A stretch of 64,000 bases of DNA, from contig JAIYAX010000012.1 of the NCBI GenBank assembly GCA_027488815.1, positions 62,001 through 126,000 on the forward strand, written 5' to 3'. Below are positions 26,547-36,730 of the stretch, piece after piece. The notes below the pieces were generated by a model, which was not told where the DNA came from, did not search any database, and saw only the letters and a program-made list of their open reading frames with translations. Numbering within the stretch: the stretch's first letter is position 1; the number at the start of each line of letters is the position of its first letter. A program made the translations under genes and the position numbers. The DNA is from Cytophagaceae bacterium. Its GTDB lineage: Bacteria; Bacteroidota; Bacteroidia; Cytophagales; JAIYAX01.

Positions 26547-26969
26547 TCAGCTCATTTTTATCCTTACTTCTTCCGGAAGGCCGCTTACTTTTCTTCGACT
26601 GTAATCAAAACAAATGATACCCGTCTTTGCCCAGGCCACAGCTCTGTTTCCTGATTGGGTGCTCAGGCGGTAATACAGATCGAAGCCTACCCTGCTGAGA
26701 TCATAGGGCTCAATTTCAGCTAAAATCACATCCCCGTAAAAGGCTTCTCCTTTGTAAAGTATGGCACTATCGGCCATGATGGTCCCGACCCCGCCCAGAT
26801 CCATTTCAGAATAGCCCATGCTTTTAAAATACTGCAACCGGCACTCATGCATCATTCCAAGTATGGCATCATTACCGACATGACCACCATAATTCACGTC
26901 AGAGATTCTTACCGGGATCAGAGTTTGAAACCGAAAGTCGGGAGGCATCTTGAGATCTATTCTGGGCAT
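26547..26969 (-). CDS. Acyl-CoA thioesterase, 4HBT hotdog family
   Basis: 140 aa. Hotdog fold thioesterase: VRISDVNYGGHVGNDAILGM (active-site Asp in SDVNYGGHVGN), and a typical FDLYYRLSTQSGNRAVAWAKTG C-terminal strand set. Hydrolyses an acyl-CoA; substrate open. Converges with the response regulator, 3 bp apart. Confidence 0.9.
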   Translation of the reverse strand: MPRIDLKMPPDFRFQTLIPVRISDVNYGGHVGNDAILGMMHECRLQYFKSMGYSEMDLGGVGTIMADSAILYKGEAFYGDVILAEIEPYDLSRVGFDLYYRLSTQSGNRAVAWAKTGIICFDYSRRKVSGLPEEVRIKMS

Positions 26970-27116
26970 AGGCTCTGAATTTTTCAGGCAATTTGGGCAT
27001 GTATTCGGGCATCATGACTTTTGTCACCGATCAACAGCATACTAATTGCTAATTTAGCCTATAAATTCAGCCCGGGTGGGCAGAATTCTGAGAAATATAA
27101 AGCCTTTTTATAGACC

Positions 27117-28502
27117 ATGTTTGTAAAGCAATTGTACACCGGCTGCCTTGCAGAAGCCGCATACTACATCGAATCAGAGGGAGAAGCAGCTGTCATCGAC
27201 CCTATTCGTGAAACAGAACCTTATGTAGATTTGGCTGCCTCAAGGGGAGCAAAGATAAAATACATTTTTGAGACGCATTTTCATGCGGACTTTGTCTCCG
27301 GCCACCTTGATTTGGCAAAGAAAACAGGAGCCACCATCGTTTATGGACCAACGGCAGTCGCCTCCTTTGAAGCTCACATTGCCTCTGACTCTGAGACATT
27401 CAGTCTTGGTAAAATTCAGATCAAAGCCCTTCACACTCCCGGACATACCCCTGAAAGTACCTGCTACATCTTGATCAATGAGCAAGGCAAGGAAGAAGCC
27501 ATTTTCACAGGCGATACCCTCTTTGTTGGCGATGTAGGTCGTCCGGATCTTTTAGATGGAGTGATCATTTCAAAAGAAGAGCAAGTAGCTGCACTCTATG
27601 AGACCGTTACCCAAAAGATCATGACTCTGCCCGATGATATGATCGTTTATCCCGGACATGGACCCGGCTCTATGTGCGGAAAAAGTATTGGAAACGAAAA
27701 ACAATCAACCATAGGTCAGGAAAAGAGGACTAACTATGCCCTTCAGCCGATGAGTAAGTCTGAGTTTGCGGAGATAGTGCTTAAAGATCAGTTGCCTGCT
27801 CCCAATTACTTCGTAAAAAATGCCATCATCAACCGCAAAGGATATGATAGTATTGATGAAGTGATGGACCGAAACGTGAAAGAACTTAGTCCTTCAGAAT
27901 TGAAAAAGGAAGTAGAGGCTGGGGCTTTGGTGTTGGATGCACGAAATGGAAATGAATTTGAAAAAGGCTTCATCAAAGGATCCATTAATGTTGGACTTGA
28001 TGGAAGTTTTGCCGTATGGGTAGGAACATTGATCGACATTCAGCAGCGGATAGTTGTGATTACACCCAAAGGCAGGGAGAGGGAAACCATTCTCAGGTTA
28101 GCAAGGGTAGGTTTTGAGCAAGTGGCAGGTTATTTCCCTGCCGATCGGTCAGCATGGGAGTCAGCTGGGCTTATCACCGATACGCTGAATTCGATCACCC
28201 CTGAGCAGTTTGCAGGCAGCCTTGAAGAACGTGAAGTCCTCGATGTCCGCAGAACAGATGAGTTCCGCAGGCAACATGTGAAGGATGCTTCCAACTTTCC
28301 CTTGCGAAGCTTACCTGCTGACTTTACTGAGCTCAATCCTTCAAAAGACTACACGATCCATTGTGCCGGCGGTTACCGTTCTGTAATTGCAGCATCCCTG
28401 CTCAAAGCCAAAGGTTTTAAGTCTGTAACCAATGTGTATGGAGGATTTGATGCGATCAAGAAAACTCATGCACCCACCCTTTCGGAAGAACTGACTGCCT
28501 GA
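27117..28502 (+). CDS. MBL-fold hydrolase with two rhodanese domains (persulfide dioxygenase-like)
   Basis: 461 aa. Metallo-beta-lactamase domain (1-240): THFHADFVSGH at 53-63, HTPGHTPES near 108-116, FTGDTLFVGDVGRPDLL and YPGHGPGSMCGK give the metal ligands of the glyoxalase II/ETHE1 type. First rhodanese (about 260-350) has TPKGRERE in the active loop and no Cys, so is probably inactive; second (about 365-455) has HCAGGYRS with Cys near 415. Likely sulfur/persulfide metabolism in the cytoplasm. Followed 57 bp later by a small DUF6132 membrane gene. Confidence 0.92.
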   Translation: MFVKQLYTGCLAEAAYYIESEGEAAVIDPIRETEPYVDLAASRGAKIKYIFETHFHADFVSGHLDLAKKTGATIVYGPTAVASFEAHIASDSETFSLGKIQIKALHTPGHTPESTCYILINEQGKEEAIFTGDTLFVGDVGRPDLLDGVIISKEEQVAALYETVTQKIMTLPDDMIVYPGHGPGSMCGKSIGNEKQSTIGQEKRTNYALQPMSKSEFAEIVLKDQLPAPNYFVKNAIINRKGYDSIDEVMDRNVKELSPSELKKEVEAGALVLDARNGNEFEKGFIKGSINVGLDGSFAVWVGTLIDIQQRIVVITPKGRERETILRLARVGFEQVAGYFPADRSAWESAGLITDTLNSITPEQFAGSLEEREVLDVRRTDEFRRQHVKDASNFPLRSLPADFTELNPSKDYTIHCAGGYRSVIAASLLKAKGFKSVTNVYGGFDAIKKTHAPTLSEELTA

Positions 28503-28558
28503 TTTAGGTACAGGGGCAGCTAGTAGTACTGCTCCTGAACACTAAACCCAACACTTCT

Positions 28559-28753
28559 ATGCTCAAATACCTGAATTTAAGAAATACTGCAGGCATTACC
28601 CTTGGAGCGATAGCCGGCTTCAGCTATTGGTATTTTGTTGGATGTAAATCCGGAAGTTGCCTTATTACCTCCGTATGGTATCATAGCGCTCTTTATGGGG
28701 CAATTATGGGTTACCTTTTGGTCTCAAGCTTTGCTAAGGACAATAAGTCCTGA
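28559..28753 (+). CDS. DUF6132-like small membrane protein
   Basis: 64 aa, two hydrophobic segments around a conserved YFVGCKSGSCLITS motif with two cysteines, which is the DUF6132 pattern. Such genes are often beside rhodanese and sulfur-metabolism genes, as here; a role in handling sulfane sulfur or thiol transport is inference. A weak hairpin (28512-28538) lies between it and the MBL-rhodanese gene. Confidence 0.8.
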   Translation: MLKYLNLRNTAGITLGAIAGFSYWYFVGCKSGSCLITSVWYHSALYGAIMGYLLVSSFAKDNKS

Positions 28754-28850
28754 AGCAAACAGAGCCTGTTGCATTCTATACTTTTAATGCCTCATTTCCA
28801 TTGGTATTCATCGCCCATTTGGTTTTATTTGTGCAAACAAATCAATTCTC

Positions 28851-29858
28851 ATGAGCAGCAGAATGTTACCCCTAATCGAAGGATTTTCGGCGCAACTAAG
28901 CCACGCCCTTAAGATCGGGGAGGCCGCCAAGACGACGGGTCACCATCACCCTATCCACAATGTGGCCATTGCCGGCCTTGGAGGCTCAGGCATAGGAGCT
29001 AACTGGGTGGAGTCTATTGTAAAAGAGCATCTGCAAGTGCCCTATACGGTCACTAAAGATTATGACATACCGGCCTTTGTCGGTCCAAACACCCTGTTTA
29101 TCGGCTGCTCTTTTTCAGGTAATACAGAGGAGACCCTTGAGAGTCTCGAAAAAGCATTGAAATCAGGAGCTAAAGTCGCTTGCGTCACCTCTGGAGGTAA
29201 AATGCTTGAGCTGGCTCAGAAGCATCAACTTGATCATATCATTATCCCAGGCGAAAGCCAATGCCCAAGAGCCAACATCGGCTATTCATTTATCCAGCTT
29301 TTATACCTGCTTCGTTCGTACAACCTGTTCAATCTTGCATTTGAATATGATGTTCAGGAAGCGATAGGCCTCCTCCATCAGGAGCAGGAGAACATTCATG
29401 AAGAAGCCAAAAGAATAGCGGCCATCTTCAAGGGAAGGCTGCCCATCTTATATGCAGACTCCCGTTTTACACCTTTGATCGTCCGGATTCAGCAGCAGAT
29501 CAATGAAAATGGAAAGCAACTTTGCCATGTAGCCGCTTTCCCGGAGATGAACCACAATGAACTTGTAGGTTTCAAATACCCGGGAGACCTTCTTCAGAAT
29601 AGTGCAGTGTTCTTTTTCAGATCCAGCTACAACAACCCTCGTGTAGGCCTTCGCTGGGACCTTTGTGAAGGGATTTTCAAGCGTTATTGCCCACAGGTCC
29701 ATGTTACTGAAGCTTTGGGTAAAGGGTTTATCACTCAGATGCTGTACTGGAACAACCTTTTCGACTGGGTTTCATATTATTTGGCTGAGCTTAACGGAGA
29801 AGATCCTTTTACCATTGAAGTGATCAATTACCTGAAGGGAGCACTGGCCAAAAATTAA
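28851..29858 (+). CDS. Bifunctional phosphoglucose/phosphomannose isomerase, SIS type
   Basis: 335 aa, PGI/PMI family with two SIS domains: AIAGLGGSGIGANWVE at about 44-59, GCSFSGNTEETLESL at about 86-100, and the C-terminal phosphoglucose-isomerase-like region (PEMNHNELVGF near 230). Interconverts glucose-6-P, fructose-6-P and mannose-6-P and thus feeds sugar nucleotide synthesis. Starts the run 28851-31723. Confidence 0.88.
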   Translation: MSSRMLPLIEGFSAQLSHALKIGEAAKTTGHHHPIHNVAIAGLGGSGIGANWVESIVKEHLQVPYTVTKDYDIPAFVGPNTLFIGCSFSGNTEETLESLEKALKSGAKVACVTSGGKMLELAQKHQLDHIIIPGESQCPRANIGYSFIQLLYLLRSYNLFNLAFEYDVQEAIGLLHQEQENIHEEAKRIAAIFKGRLPILYADSRFTPLIVRIQQQINENGKQLCHVAAFPEMNHNELVGFKYPGDLLQNSAVFFFRSSYNNPRVGLRWDLCEGIFKRYCPQVHVTEALGKGFITQMLYWNNLFDWVSYYLAELNGEDPFTIEVINYLKGALAKN

Positions 29859-29875
29859 GCGCCTGAACAGGTCGT

Positions 29876-30598
29876 ATGAAAAGAAGTGTTGCCCTTGCCA
29901 ATCTGGGGATGATCAGCTACAGGGATGGCTGGGAAATCCAGGAGCATTTCTTTAATGAAACCATTCATAAAAAGCTTTTAAACAGGGACAGAGAATCATC
30001 TGGTCAGCTGCATGAACCCACTCAGGATCACCTCCTGATGTGCGAACACCCACATGTGTACTCACTTGGCAAGAGTGGCAAAGAGGAACATTTACTTCTC
30101 AATCCTGAGCAACTAAAATCGGTTCAGGCTGAGTTTGTTAAAACCAACCGTGGTGGCGATATCACGTATCATGGTCCGGGACAACTGGTCGTCTATCCTA
30201 TTCTTGACCTTGACCACTATTTCACCGATATCCATAGGTACATGCGGGAGCTTGAGGAGGTGGTCATTCGTTGCCTGGCAGATTTTGGAATTACAGCCGG
30301 GCGTATCAAAGGACTTACCGGCGTATGGCTAGGTGATGAAGATGACCCCAATGCCAGAAAAATATGTGCAATGGGGGTGAAAGCAAGTCGCTGGGTAACC
30401 ATGCATGGCCTGGCACTCAATGTCAATACCGATTTGGACTATTTTCGATACATCGTCCCTTGTGGCATAGAGGACAAAGCAGTAACTTCGATTAGTAGAG
30501 AAACCGGACAGTTAATTCCTATGGATAAAGTGGTAAGCAGCTTCCTGAAGCACTTTTCAGAGCGATTTGACTGTATATTTACCAAACAAGAGGAATGA
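29876..30598 (+). CDS. lipB: Octanoyl-[ACP]:protein N-octanoyltransferase
   Basis: 240 aa. Transfers octanoyl from ACP to lipoyl domains. RGGDITYHGPGQLVVYPILD, then KICAMGVKASRWVTMHGLAL with the catalytic Lys in GVKASR, and IVPCGIEDKAVTS with the acyl-Cys. Seventeen bases after the PGI/PMI gene and overlapping the next gene by ATGA. lipA is not in the window. Confidence 0.96.
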   Translation: MKRSVALANLGMISYRDGWEIQEHFFNETIHKKLLNRDRESSGQLHEPTQDHLLMCEHPHVYSLGKSGKEEHLLLNPEQLKSVQAEFVKTNRGGDITYHGPGQLVVYPILDLDHYFTDIHRYMRELEEVVIRCLADFGITAGRIKGLTGVWLGDEDDPNARKICAMGVKASRWVTMHGLALNVNTDLDYFRYIVPCGIEDKAVTSISRETGQLIPMDKVVSSFLKHFSERFDCIFTKQEE

Positions 30599-30999
30599 AG
30601 AAAGATATTGATTTCAGACCTGTAGAAGGGGTTGCCGTGATAGTGGCACGTACCCTCGCTCCTGAAGGCCACTATGAGTGGAATGTACATTTACTCAACA
30701 AAAATCCCTTTCTGATCCATAACGTCCTCGTCACCTCCAAGGGGTATGGGATGCTTAATGATGAGCCTAAAAAGACAAGTGTGCTACGCCATCATTTTGA
30801 TGAAATCCCTGCCGGGGGAACAGCTTTGGTAGAGCCTATCGACCCTGCGGTGTTTCCCTTGGTCAATGAGTATTGGGTAAGCTACTACATAGGCATGCAG
30901 ATCTATGACAAAAAGTTCATCTTTATGCCGGATACCATAATTGAAGCAAATCTGATGCAGATACCTAATACCAAAATGGAGGGCATCCTTCATGAATAA
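30595..30999 (+). CDS. Conserved protein of unknown function coupled to lipB
   Basis: 134 aa, soluble, all-beta/mixed composition (VEGVAVIVARTLAPEGHYEW, NVHLLNKNPFLIHNVLVTSK). No signal peptide or catalytic motif seen; I do not know a function. Start ATG overlaps the lipB stop and its own stop overlaps the exonuclease start by 8 nt, so it is translated in a tightly coupled lipB-unknown-exonuclease set. Confidence 0.85.
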   Translation: MKKDIDFRPVEGVAVIVARTLAPEGHYEWNVHLLNKNPFLIHNVLVTSKGYGMLNDEPKKTSVLRHHFDEIPAGGTALVEPIDPAVFPLVNEYWVSYYIGMQIYDKKFIFMPDTIIEANLMQIPNTKMEGILHE

Positions 31000-31723
31000 G
31001 GCCACTCTGAGCGCCCTGCGCCATATTTTGTTCATTGATATTGAAACTGTAGGAGTTGCACAGGATTATCAATCTCTACCGGAACGGCTCAAGGCTCATT
31101 GGGACTATAAAGCAGGCTTCCTTCGCAAGGATGAAAAGTCTGCTGAAGAACTCTTTAATGAAAGAGGAGGAATTTATGCCGAGTTTGGAAAAATTGTCTG
31201 TATTGGAATGGGCTACATTGCTTCTTCTGACAAAGGTCCTTTGCCCCAGCTGCGCATAAAAACCCTCTTCGGTGATCAGGAGACGGAGCTGCTTCAGCTT
31301 TTTGCAGATACGCTTGTAGATAAATTCAGCGACCCCAGATTGACCCTCTGCGCACACAACGGTAAGGAGTTTGACTTTCCGTACCTCTGCCGACGTATGA
31401 TAGTGAATGGAGTAAAACTGCCTCCGGTATTGCAGATTGCAGGTAAAAAGCCCTGGGAAATTCCACATATAGATACACTGGAGCTATGGAAGTTTGGAGA
31501 CTACAAACACTATACTTCACTTGATTTGCTTGCAGCATTGATGGGGATTGATACCAGTAAGAACGATCTGAGTGGCGACAAAGTCAACCAGACGTATTAC
31601 CAGGACAATGACCTGCCCAGAATTGCGAAGTACTGCGCCCAGGATGTTGCCGTTTTAGCCCAGCTTTACCTCTGCCTTAGCCAGTCAGGCTCTCCGACCG
31701 ATTTGGAAATCATTTACACCTGA
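30992..31723 (+). CDS. Predicted 3'-5' exonuclease, PolB-like (DEDDy)
   Basis: 243 aa RNase H-fold nuclease. Exo I FIDIETVG (Asp16, Glu18), Exo II in LCAHNGKEFDFPYLCRRM, Exo III YCAQDVAVL with the Tyr-x3-Asp pattern; HTLELWKF-type middle as HIDTLELWKFGDYKHYTSLD. It resembles the exonuclease part of family B polymerases but has no polymerase domain. Cytoplasmic; role in DNA or RNA end trimming is unknown. Confidence 0.88.
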   Translation: MNKATLSALRHILFIDIETVGVAQDYQSLPERLKAHWDYKAGFLRKDEKSAEELFNERGGIYAEFGKIVCIGMGYIASSDKGPLPQLRIKTLFGDQETELLQLFADTLVDKFSDPRLTLCAHNGKEFDFPYLCRRMIVNGVKLPPVLQIAGKKPWEIPHIDTLELWKFGDYKHYTSLDLLAALMGIDTSKNDLSGDKVNQTYYQDNDLPRIAKYCAQDVAVLAQLYLCLSQSGSPTDLEIIYT

Positions 31724-31771
31724 GCCATTGAACAAATTCCGTAACTTGACCACACAATATAGCCTTTGCAA

Positions 31772-33586
31772 ATGAAGGAAAATGAAGTGATCCTGCATGT
31801 CCGCTCTTTGCAGACCCATTTTAAGAATGAAACTGGGGTAACTAAAGCCGTTGAGCAGGTGAGTTTTAAACTAAAGAAGGGAGAAACCTTAGGCATCGTA
31901 GGCGAATCCGGTTCAGGCAAATCAGTCACTTCACTTTCGCTGATGCGACTGATTAAAAACCCTCCCGGCAGGATCGTTGGCGGAGAAATACTGTTTAATT
32001 CTCAAAGCATGGGGCAGGTCGATGTGGTGAAGTTGAACGACAAAGAACTTCGCAACCTACGGGGTAATGAGATATCCATGATTTTTCAGGAGCCCATGAC
32101 CTCGCTCAATCCGGTGTATACCTGTGGCTTTCAGGTGATGGAAGTCCTCATGCTTCACAAAAAGATTGGAACGAAGGAAGCCCAGGCTCTTACCATTGAG
32201 CTGTTTAAAAAGGTAAAACTTCCCAGGCCGGAAGCCATTTTCAAGAGCTACCCACACCAGATTTCAGGAGGGCAAAAACAGCGTGTCATGATTGCCATGG
32301 CGATAGCCTGCAAGCCGCAGGTGCTCATAGCCGATGAACCTACTACTGCTCTCGACGTAACCGTTCAGGCTACCATCTTGGATCTGCTCAGGCAGTTGAG
32401 AGATGAAAATGAAATGTCCATCATTTTCATTACCCACGATTTGGGGGTGATCGCTGAAATCGCTGATCGAGTGATGGTGATGTACCATGGGCAGGTAGTT
32501 GAAGAAGGCCCTGTTTTTGACATATTTGATAATCCACAGCACCCTTATACCAAAGGCTTGCTGTCCTGCCGGCCTCGCCTTGACCTCAGACTTAAAGTGC
32601 TTCCTGTGGTATCGGATTTCATGGAGGTAGACTCAGACGGTAATGTGGCAGAACGTAAAGGAGTTGGAAAATACGCTTCTATTACAGATGCTATCATTCA
32701 GAATTACATCACCAAGGAAGAAATCGATGCCCGAAACAAAGCCTATGAGCAGAATGAGGTGATTCTGGAAGTTAAAAATCTAAAAACTTATTTCCCGTCC
32801 AAACGAAACCTGTTTGGCAAAGTAAAAGACTACGTAAGAGCAGTGGATGATGTCTCCTTCAAAGTACACTATGGGGAGACCATCGGTCTGGTAGGAGAAA
32901 GTGGTTGCGGCAAAACTACTCTGGGGAGGTCAATTTTACACCTTACTCAGCCCACCTCAGGTGAGATCTACTTCCATGGCAAGGACATAAATACCTACAC
33001 CCGTGAGGAGTTGCGTAGTTTGAGGCGTGACTTACAGATCATCTTTCAAGACCCATACTCTTCACTCAATCCCCGCATGACCGTAGGTGAGGCCATCGTT
33101 GAGCCAATGACTGTTCATGGTGTGTTGGATTCATTCAAGGAGCGCAAAGAGATGGCCATTGAGCTTCTAGAGAAAGTAAACCTGAAAGCAATGCACTTCA
33201 ACAGGTACCCGCATGAGTTTTCAGGTGGGCAGCGGCAACGTATCTGTATTGCTCGTGCTTTGGCATTGCACCCCAGCTTTATTATATGCGATGAGTCTGT
33301 TTCTGCATTGGACGTATCCGTGCAGGCACAAGTGCTGAATCTGCTCAACAAACTCAAGGAAGAGTTTCAGTTTACTTCTATTTTTATCTCACACGACCTC
33401 TCGGTTGTCAAGTTTATCTCTGATCGTATCATTGTCATGAGCAATGGGCAGATTGTTGAGTCAGGCTATTCAGATGAGTTATATGAAAATCCTCAGCAAG
33501 AGTATACCCGCCGTTTAATTGATTCAATACCCAAGGGAAGACTTGAAGATATCAAAGCCGCACAGTTAAAAAGAGCGTTAATCTGA
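31772..33586 (+). CDS. ABC transporter with two fused ATP-binding domains (oligopeptide/DppD-DppF type)
   Basis: 604 aa. NBD1: Walker [10 protein letters not shown], signature [14 protein letters not shown], Walker B LIADEPT, then the oligopeptide C-terminal element [15 protein letters not shown]2: Walker [10 protein letters not shown], signature [14 protein letters not shown], Walker [13 protein letters not shown]. The domain pair matches DppD+DppF/YejF and powers peptide or related uptake. No permease or binding protein is nearby. Start ATG 31772; two more codons from a TTG are possible. Stop overlaps rnr (TGATG). Confidence 0.92.
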   Translation: MKENEVILHVRSLQTHFKNETGVTKAVEQVSFKLKKGETLGIVGESGSGKSVTSLSLMRLIKNPPGRIVGGEILFNSQSMGQVDVVKLNDKELRNLRGNEISMIFQEPMTSLNPVYTCGFQVMEVLMLHKKIGTKEAQALTIELFKKVKLPRPEAIFKSYPHQISGGQKQRVMIAMAIACKPQVLIADEPTTALDVTVQATILDLLRQLRDENEMSIIFITHDLGVIAEIADRVMVMYHGQVVEEGPVFDIFDNPQHPYTKGLLSCRPRLDLRLKVLPVVSDFMEVDSDGNVAERKGVGKYASITDAIIQNYITKEEIDARNKAYEQNEVILEVKNLKTYFPSKRNLFGKVKDYVRAVDDVSFKVHYGETIGLVGESGCGKTTLGRSILHLTQPTSGEIYFHGKDINTYTREELRSLRRDLQIIFQDPYSSLNPRMTVGEAIVEPMTVHGVLDSFKERKEMAIELLEKVNLKAMHFNRYPHEFSGGQRQRICIARALALHPSFIICDESVSALDVSVQAQVLNLLNKLKEEFQFTSIFISHDLSVVKFISDRIIVMSNGQIVESGYSDELYENPQQEYTRRLIDSIPKGRLEDIKAAQLKRALI

Positions 33587-35772
33587 TGCCCCGCTCTGAC
33601 AGAAAGAACCGTGCAGCAGCCAGGCAGCCTCAGGTTATAGAAGTACTTGATTTTTTTCAGTTTTACGGACGTAAGGCCTTCCGTCTCAAGCAAATCAGCA
33701 AAGAGCTGGGAATGAATACCCCGGCAGAAAGGCAATGGCTGCTGGAAACACTTGAAGGACTGGTAGCGGCCGGAAAGATTGCATTTAAGTTTCCCGATCA
33801 GTTTTCAGGTTTATCAAAAGAGTCAAAAGCCTCAGAACAGGGTCAGAAGAGAAATGTGCTGACCGGGAAGGTTGACTTTGTAAATCCAAAATATGCCTTC
33901 GTAGTGGTGGAAGCCGGAAAGGTAGAAGTGAAAGTCAGTGAGAGCCAATTAAATGGTGCATTGCATGATGACACTGTGGAAGTTGAAGTAGGCAAGCAGA
34001 ACAGGGGTGGCCGGCACCCGGAAGGTAGGGTAACGGCTGTGTTGCAAAGAAGCAGAGATACTTTTGTTGGAAGGGTTGAAATTTCCGCTCGGTATGCTTT
34101 CGTAGTTCCCGATTTCCGCAAGATGTTCTACGACATTTTTGTGCCTCCTCATGAGTTGAATGGCGCAAAACATGGAGAGAAAGTAGTAGTGAGACTCACC
34201 AGCTTTCCGGAGCGGAACAAGAAGCCGGAAGGGAAAATCGAACGTGTTTTGGGGATGTCAGGAGAGCATCAAACGGAAATGCATTCCATCATGGCAGAAT
34301 TTGGATTACCCTTTGAGTTTCCAAAAGACGTTGAAAATGAAGCTGAGCGTATTCCTGACCAGATTGCTGAAAAAGAACTTGCTTCCAGAAGGGATTTCAG
34401 AAAAATCACAACGTTTACCATTGACCCTGACAACGCCAAAGATTTTGACGATGCCTTATCGATACGGATGCTTGATAATGGCATGACAGAAGTAGGAGTT
34501 CATATTGCCGATGTAACACATTATGTGAGAGAAGGCACCCTGCTTGAACGGGAGGCTCAAAACAGAGCTACCAGTGTATATCTTGTCGACCGTACCATAC
34601 CCATGTTGCCAGAAAAACTCAGCAACAACCTTTGCTCTTTGGTACCTCATCAGGATCGTTTGACCATGTCAGCGGTATTTGTTTTGAACCAGGAGGGAGA
34701 AATCCTGGAGGAATGGTTTGGGAAAACAGTCATTCATTCGGCCCACCGATTTACATACGAGGAGGCGCAGGAAGTAATCGAAGGCAAATCAGAGCTTTAC
34801 AAAAAGGAAATTCATTTACTAAACCATCTTGCTCTCAAGCTGCGGCAGCGTCGGTTTGCCGAAGGGGCCATTACTTTCGAAACCATAGAGCTTAAATTCA
34901 AACTTGCAGACGATGGAACACCTTTGGGGATGTTTCCAAAAGAACGCAAGGACGCACATAAGTTGATTGAGGATTTTATGTTGCTCGCCAATAAGCGGGT
35001 GGCAGAATATGTCCACAACACCCGCAAAGGAAAACAGGAGCCTGCAATGGTTTACCGGGTTCACGAGTCTCCTGATCCTGAAAAAGTGAGAAATTTTGCA
35101 GGAATTGCCGCCCGATTTGGCTATCCGATGAAACTGGATGCCGGAAAATTGGCTCTTGCCTTTAATAAACTGGTGGATAGTCTTGAAGGCAAGGAGGAGC
35201 AAAACGTTTTACAAAGCATGGCCATTCGTACCATGGCAAAAGCACGATATGGTACGGAGCCTTTAGGCCACTTTGGCCTGGCTTTCCCGTTTTACACGCA
35301 TTTTACTTCTCCTATCCGCAGGTATCCTGATATGATGGCACACCGCCTGCTGATGCATTATTTGAAAGGAGGCTCCTCCACCGATAAAGAAGAGTTGGAT
35401 CAGCAGTGCAAGCATAGCTCAGAGCGGGAAAAGAGAGCAAGTGATGCAGAGCGGGCATCCATCAAGTACAAGCAAGTAGAATACATTCGCAACTACGGCA
35501 AGAAAGTGTTTGAAGGGATTGTGTCGGGTATGACCGATTACGGAATCTTTGTGGAGATGACGGAAACACGTTGTGAAGGCATGGTAAGGGTTTCGGATCT
35601 TATGGATGACTACTATGAGTTCGATGAGAAGAATTTCAGGATGGTGAGTAAGCGAAATAAGAAACATATAAACCTTGGGCAAAAGGTAATGGTTAAAGTG
35701 AAGGGTACGGATCTTGACCGCCGAACCATTGACCTCACCCTACTCAACCCACGTGAAGCCGATGACTTCTGA
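33586..35772 (+). CDS. rnr: Ribonuclease R
   Basis: 728 aa, processive 3'-5' exoribonuclease. Winged-helix N-terminus (about 15-75), cold-shock OB domains (about 85-250), RNB catalytic domain (about 270-600) with TFTIDPDNAKDFDDALSI carrying the metal-binding aspartates, and C-terminal S1 domain (about 640-722; FEGIVSGMTDYGIFVEM). Full length. Overlaps the prenyl synthase start by 11 nt. Confidence 0.96.
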   Translation: MPRSDRKNRAAARQPQVIEVLDFFQFYGRKAFRLKQISKELGMNTPAERQWLLETLEGLVAAGKIAFKFPDQFSGLSKESKASEQGQKRNVLTGKVDFVNPKYAFVVVEAGKVEVKVSESQLNGALHDDTVEVEVGKQNRGGRHPEGRVTAVLQRSRDTFVGRVEISARYAFVVPDFRKMFYDIFVPPHELNGAKHGEKVVVRLTSFPERNKKPEGKIERVLGMSGEHQTEMHSIMAEFGLPFEFPKDVENEAERIPDQIAEKELASRRDFRKITTFTIDPDNAKDFDDALSIRMLDNGMTEVGVHIADVTHYVREGTLLEREAQNRATSVYLVDRTIPMLPEKLSNNLCSLVPHQDRLTMSAVFVLNQEGEILEEWFGKTVIHSAHRFTYEEAQEVIEGKSELYKKEIHLLNHLALKLRQRRFAEGAITFETIELKFKLADDGTPLGMFPKERKDAHKLIEDFMLLANKRVAEYVHNTRKGKQEPAMVYRVHESPDPEKVRNFAGIAARFGYPMKLDAGKLALAFNKLVDSLEGKEEQNVLQSMAIRTMAKARYGTEPLGHFGLAFPFYTHFTSPIRRYPDMMAHRLLMHYLKGGSSTDKEELDQQCKHSSEREKRASDAERASIKYKQVEYIRNYGKKVFEGIVSGMTDYGIFVEMTETRCEGMVRVSDLMDDYYEFDEKNFRMVSKRNKKHINLGQKVMVKVKGTDLDRRTIDLTLLNPREADDF

Positions 35773-36730
35773 TTACCTCAGCAAGCTCAATGCTTTTTTA
35801 GATCAACACTCGTATGGCTCCAGACCTCCGGAGCTTTATGAACCTATTTATTACACCATGTCCATGGGAGGTAAGCGAATGCGGCCTTTGCTGTGTCTGC
35901 TGGCCTACAGCCTCTATCGGGACAATTATGAAAAAGCTCTGCCTGCAGCCGCTGCAGTAGAGGTCTTTCACAATTTCACTCTTTTGCATGACGATATCAT
36001 GGACCAGGCTCCACTGCGTAGGGGCAAGCCCACGGTTCATGAGCGTTGGAGCACACCAGTGGCCATCCTTTCAGGTGATGTGATGATGGTGAAGGCATAC
36101 GATTTATTGCTCGACCTTGACCACAGGCATCCTGTCCCATTGATCAGAAAGTTCAATGTCACGGCAGCCGAGGTATGTGAAGGCCAACAGATCGATATGA
36201 ATTTTGAACAAAGGGCAACGGTATCTGTAGAAGAATACCTTGACATGATCAAGCTCAAAACAGCCGTCTTACTGGGCTACAGCCTATGGTCAGGTGCTTT
36301 TTTGGCAGGTGCTTCTCATCGTGACTGCGACACACTGTATGACCTGGGAGTGGCCATGGGAATTGGATTTCAATTAACCGATGATCTGCTGGATGTTTTC
36401 GCAGATCAGGCCAAGTTTGGCAAACAGGTAGGTGGTGATATTATTTCCAACAAGAAAACTTATCTCCTGATACGTGCTCTTGAAGATGCTTCGGAGGCTC
36501 AAAAGAAGAATATGCAGTCTTGGCTGGAGCAGAAAGAATTTGATAAGGCTGTGAAAGTGGAGGCAGTTACCCAGATCTATAAAGAATTGGGAATTGAAGA
36601 AAAAACCCGATCGCTGATCTCCTCTTATTTTGACAAAGCATTTAACCTTGCTTCTCATTTACAAGTTAACTCGGAGACTTCTCTGGTTCTTCGAAACTAT
36701 ATGGAGGAACTGATCGGTAGAGACCATTGA
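35762..36730 (+). CDS. Polyprenyl diphosphate synthase
   Basis: 322 aa, trans-isoprenyl diphosphate synthase. First Asp-rich motif LLHDDIMDQAPLRRG (DDIMD at 77-81), second QLTDDLLDVF (near 205), GGKRMRP at 36-42, QQIDMNF. Makes a geranylgeranyl, octaprenyl or longer chain; length cannot be set with certainty, although bulky residues before the first motif (FTLLHDD) are consistent with C20 or shorter-chain control. Start ATG 35762 within the end of rnr. May serve carotenoid or quinone synthesis. Confidence 0.92.
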   Translation: MTSDYLSKLNAFLDQHSYGSRPPELYEPIYYTMSMGGKRMRPLLCLLAYSLYRDNYEKALPAAAAVEVFHNFTLLHDDIMDQAPLRRGKPTVHERWSTPVAILSGDVMMVKAYDLLLDLDHRHPVPLIRKFNVTAAEVCEGQQIDMNFEQRATVSVEEYLDMIKLKTAVLLGYSLWSGAFLAGASHRDCDTLYDLGVAMGIGFQLTDDLLDVFADQAKFGKQVGGDIISNKKTYLLIRALEDASEAQKKNMQSWLEQKEFDKAVKVEAVTQIYKELGIEEKTRSLISSYFDKAFNLASHLQVNSETSLVLRNYMEELIGRDH

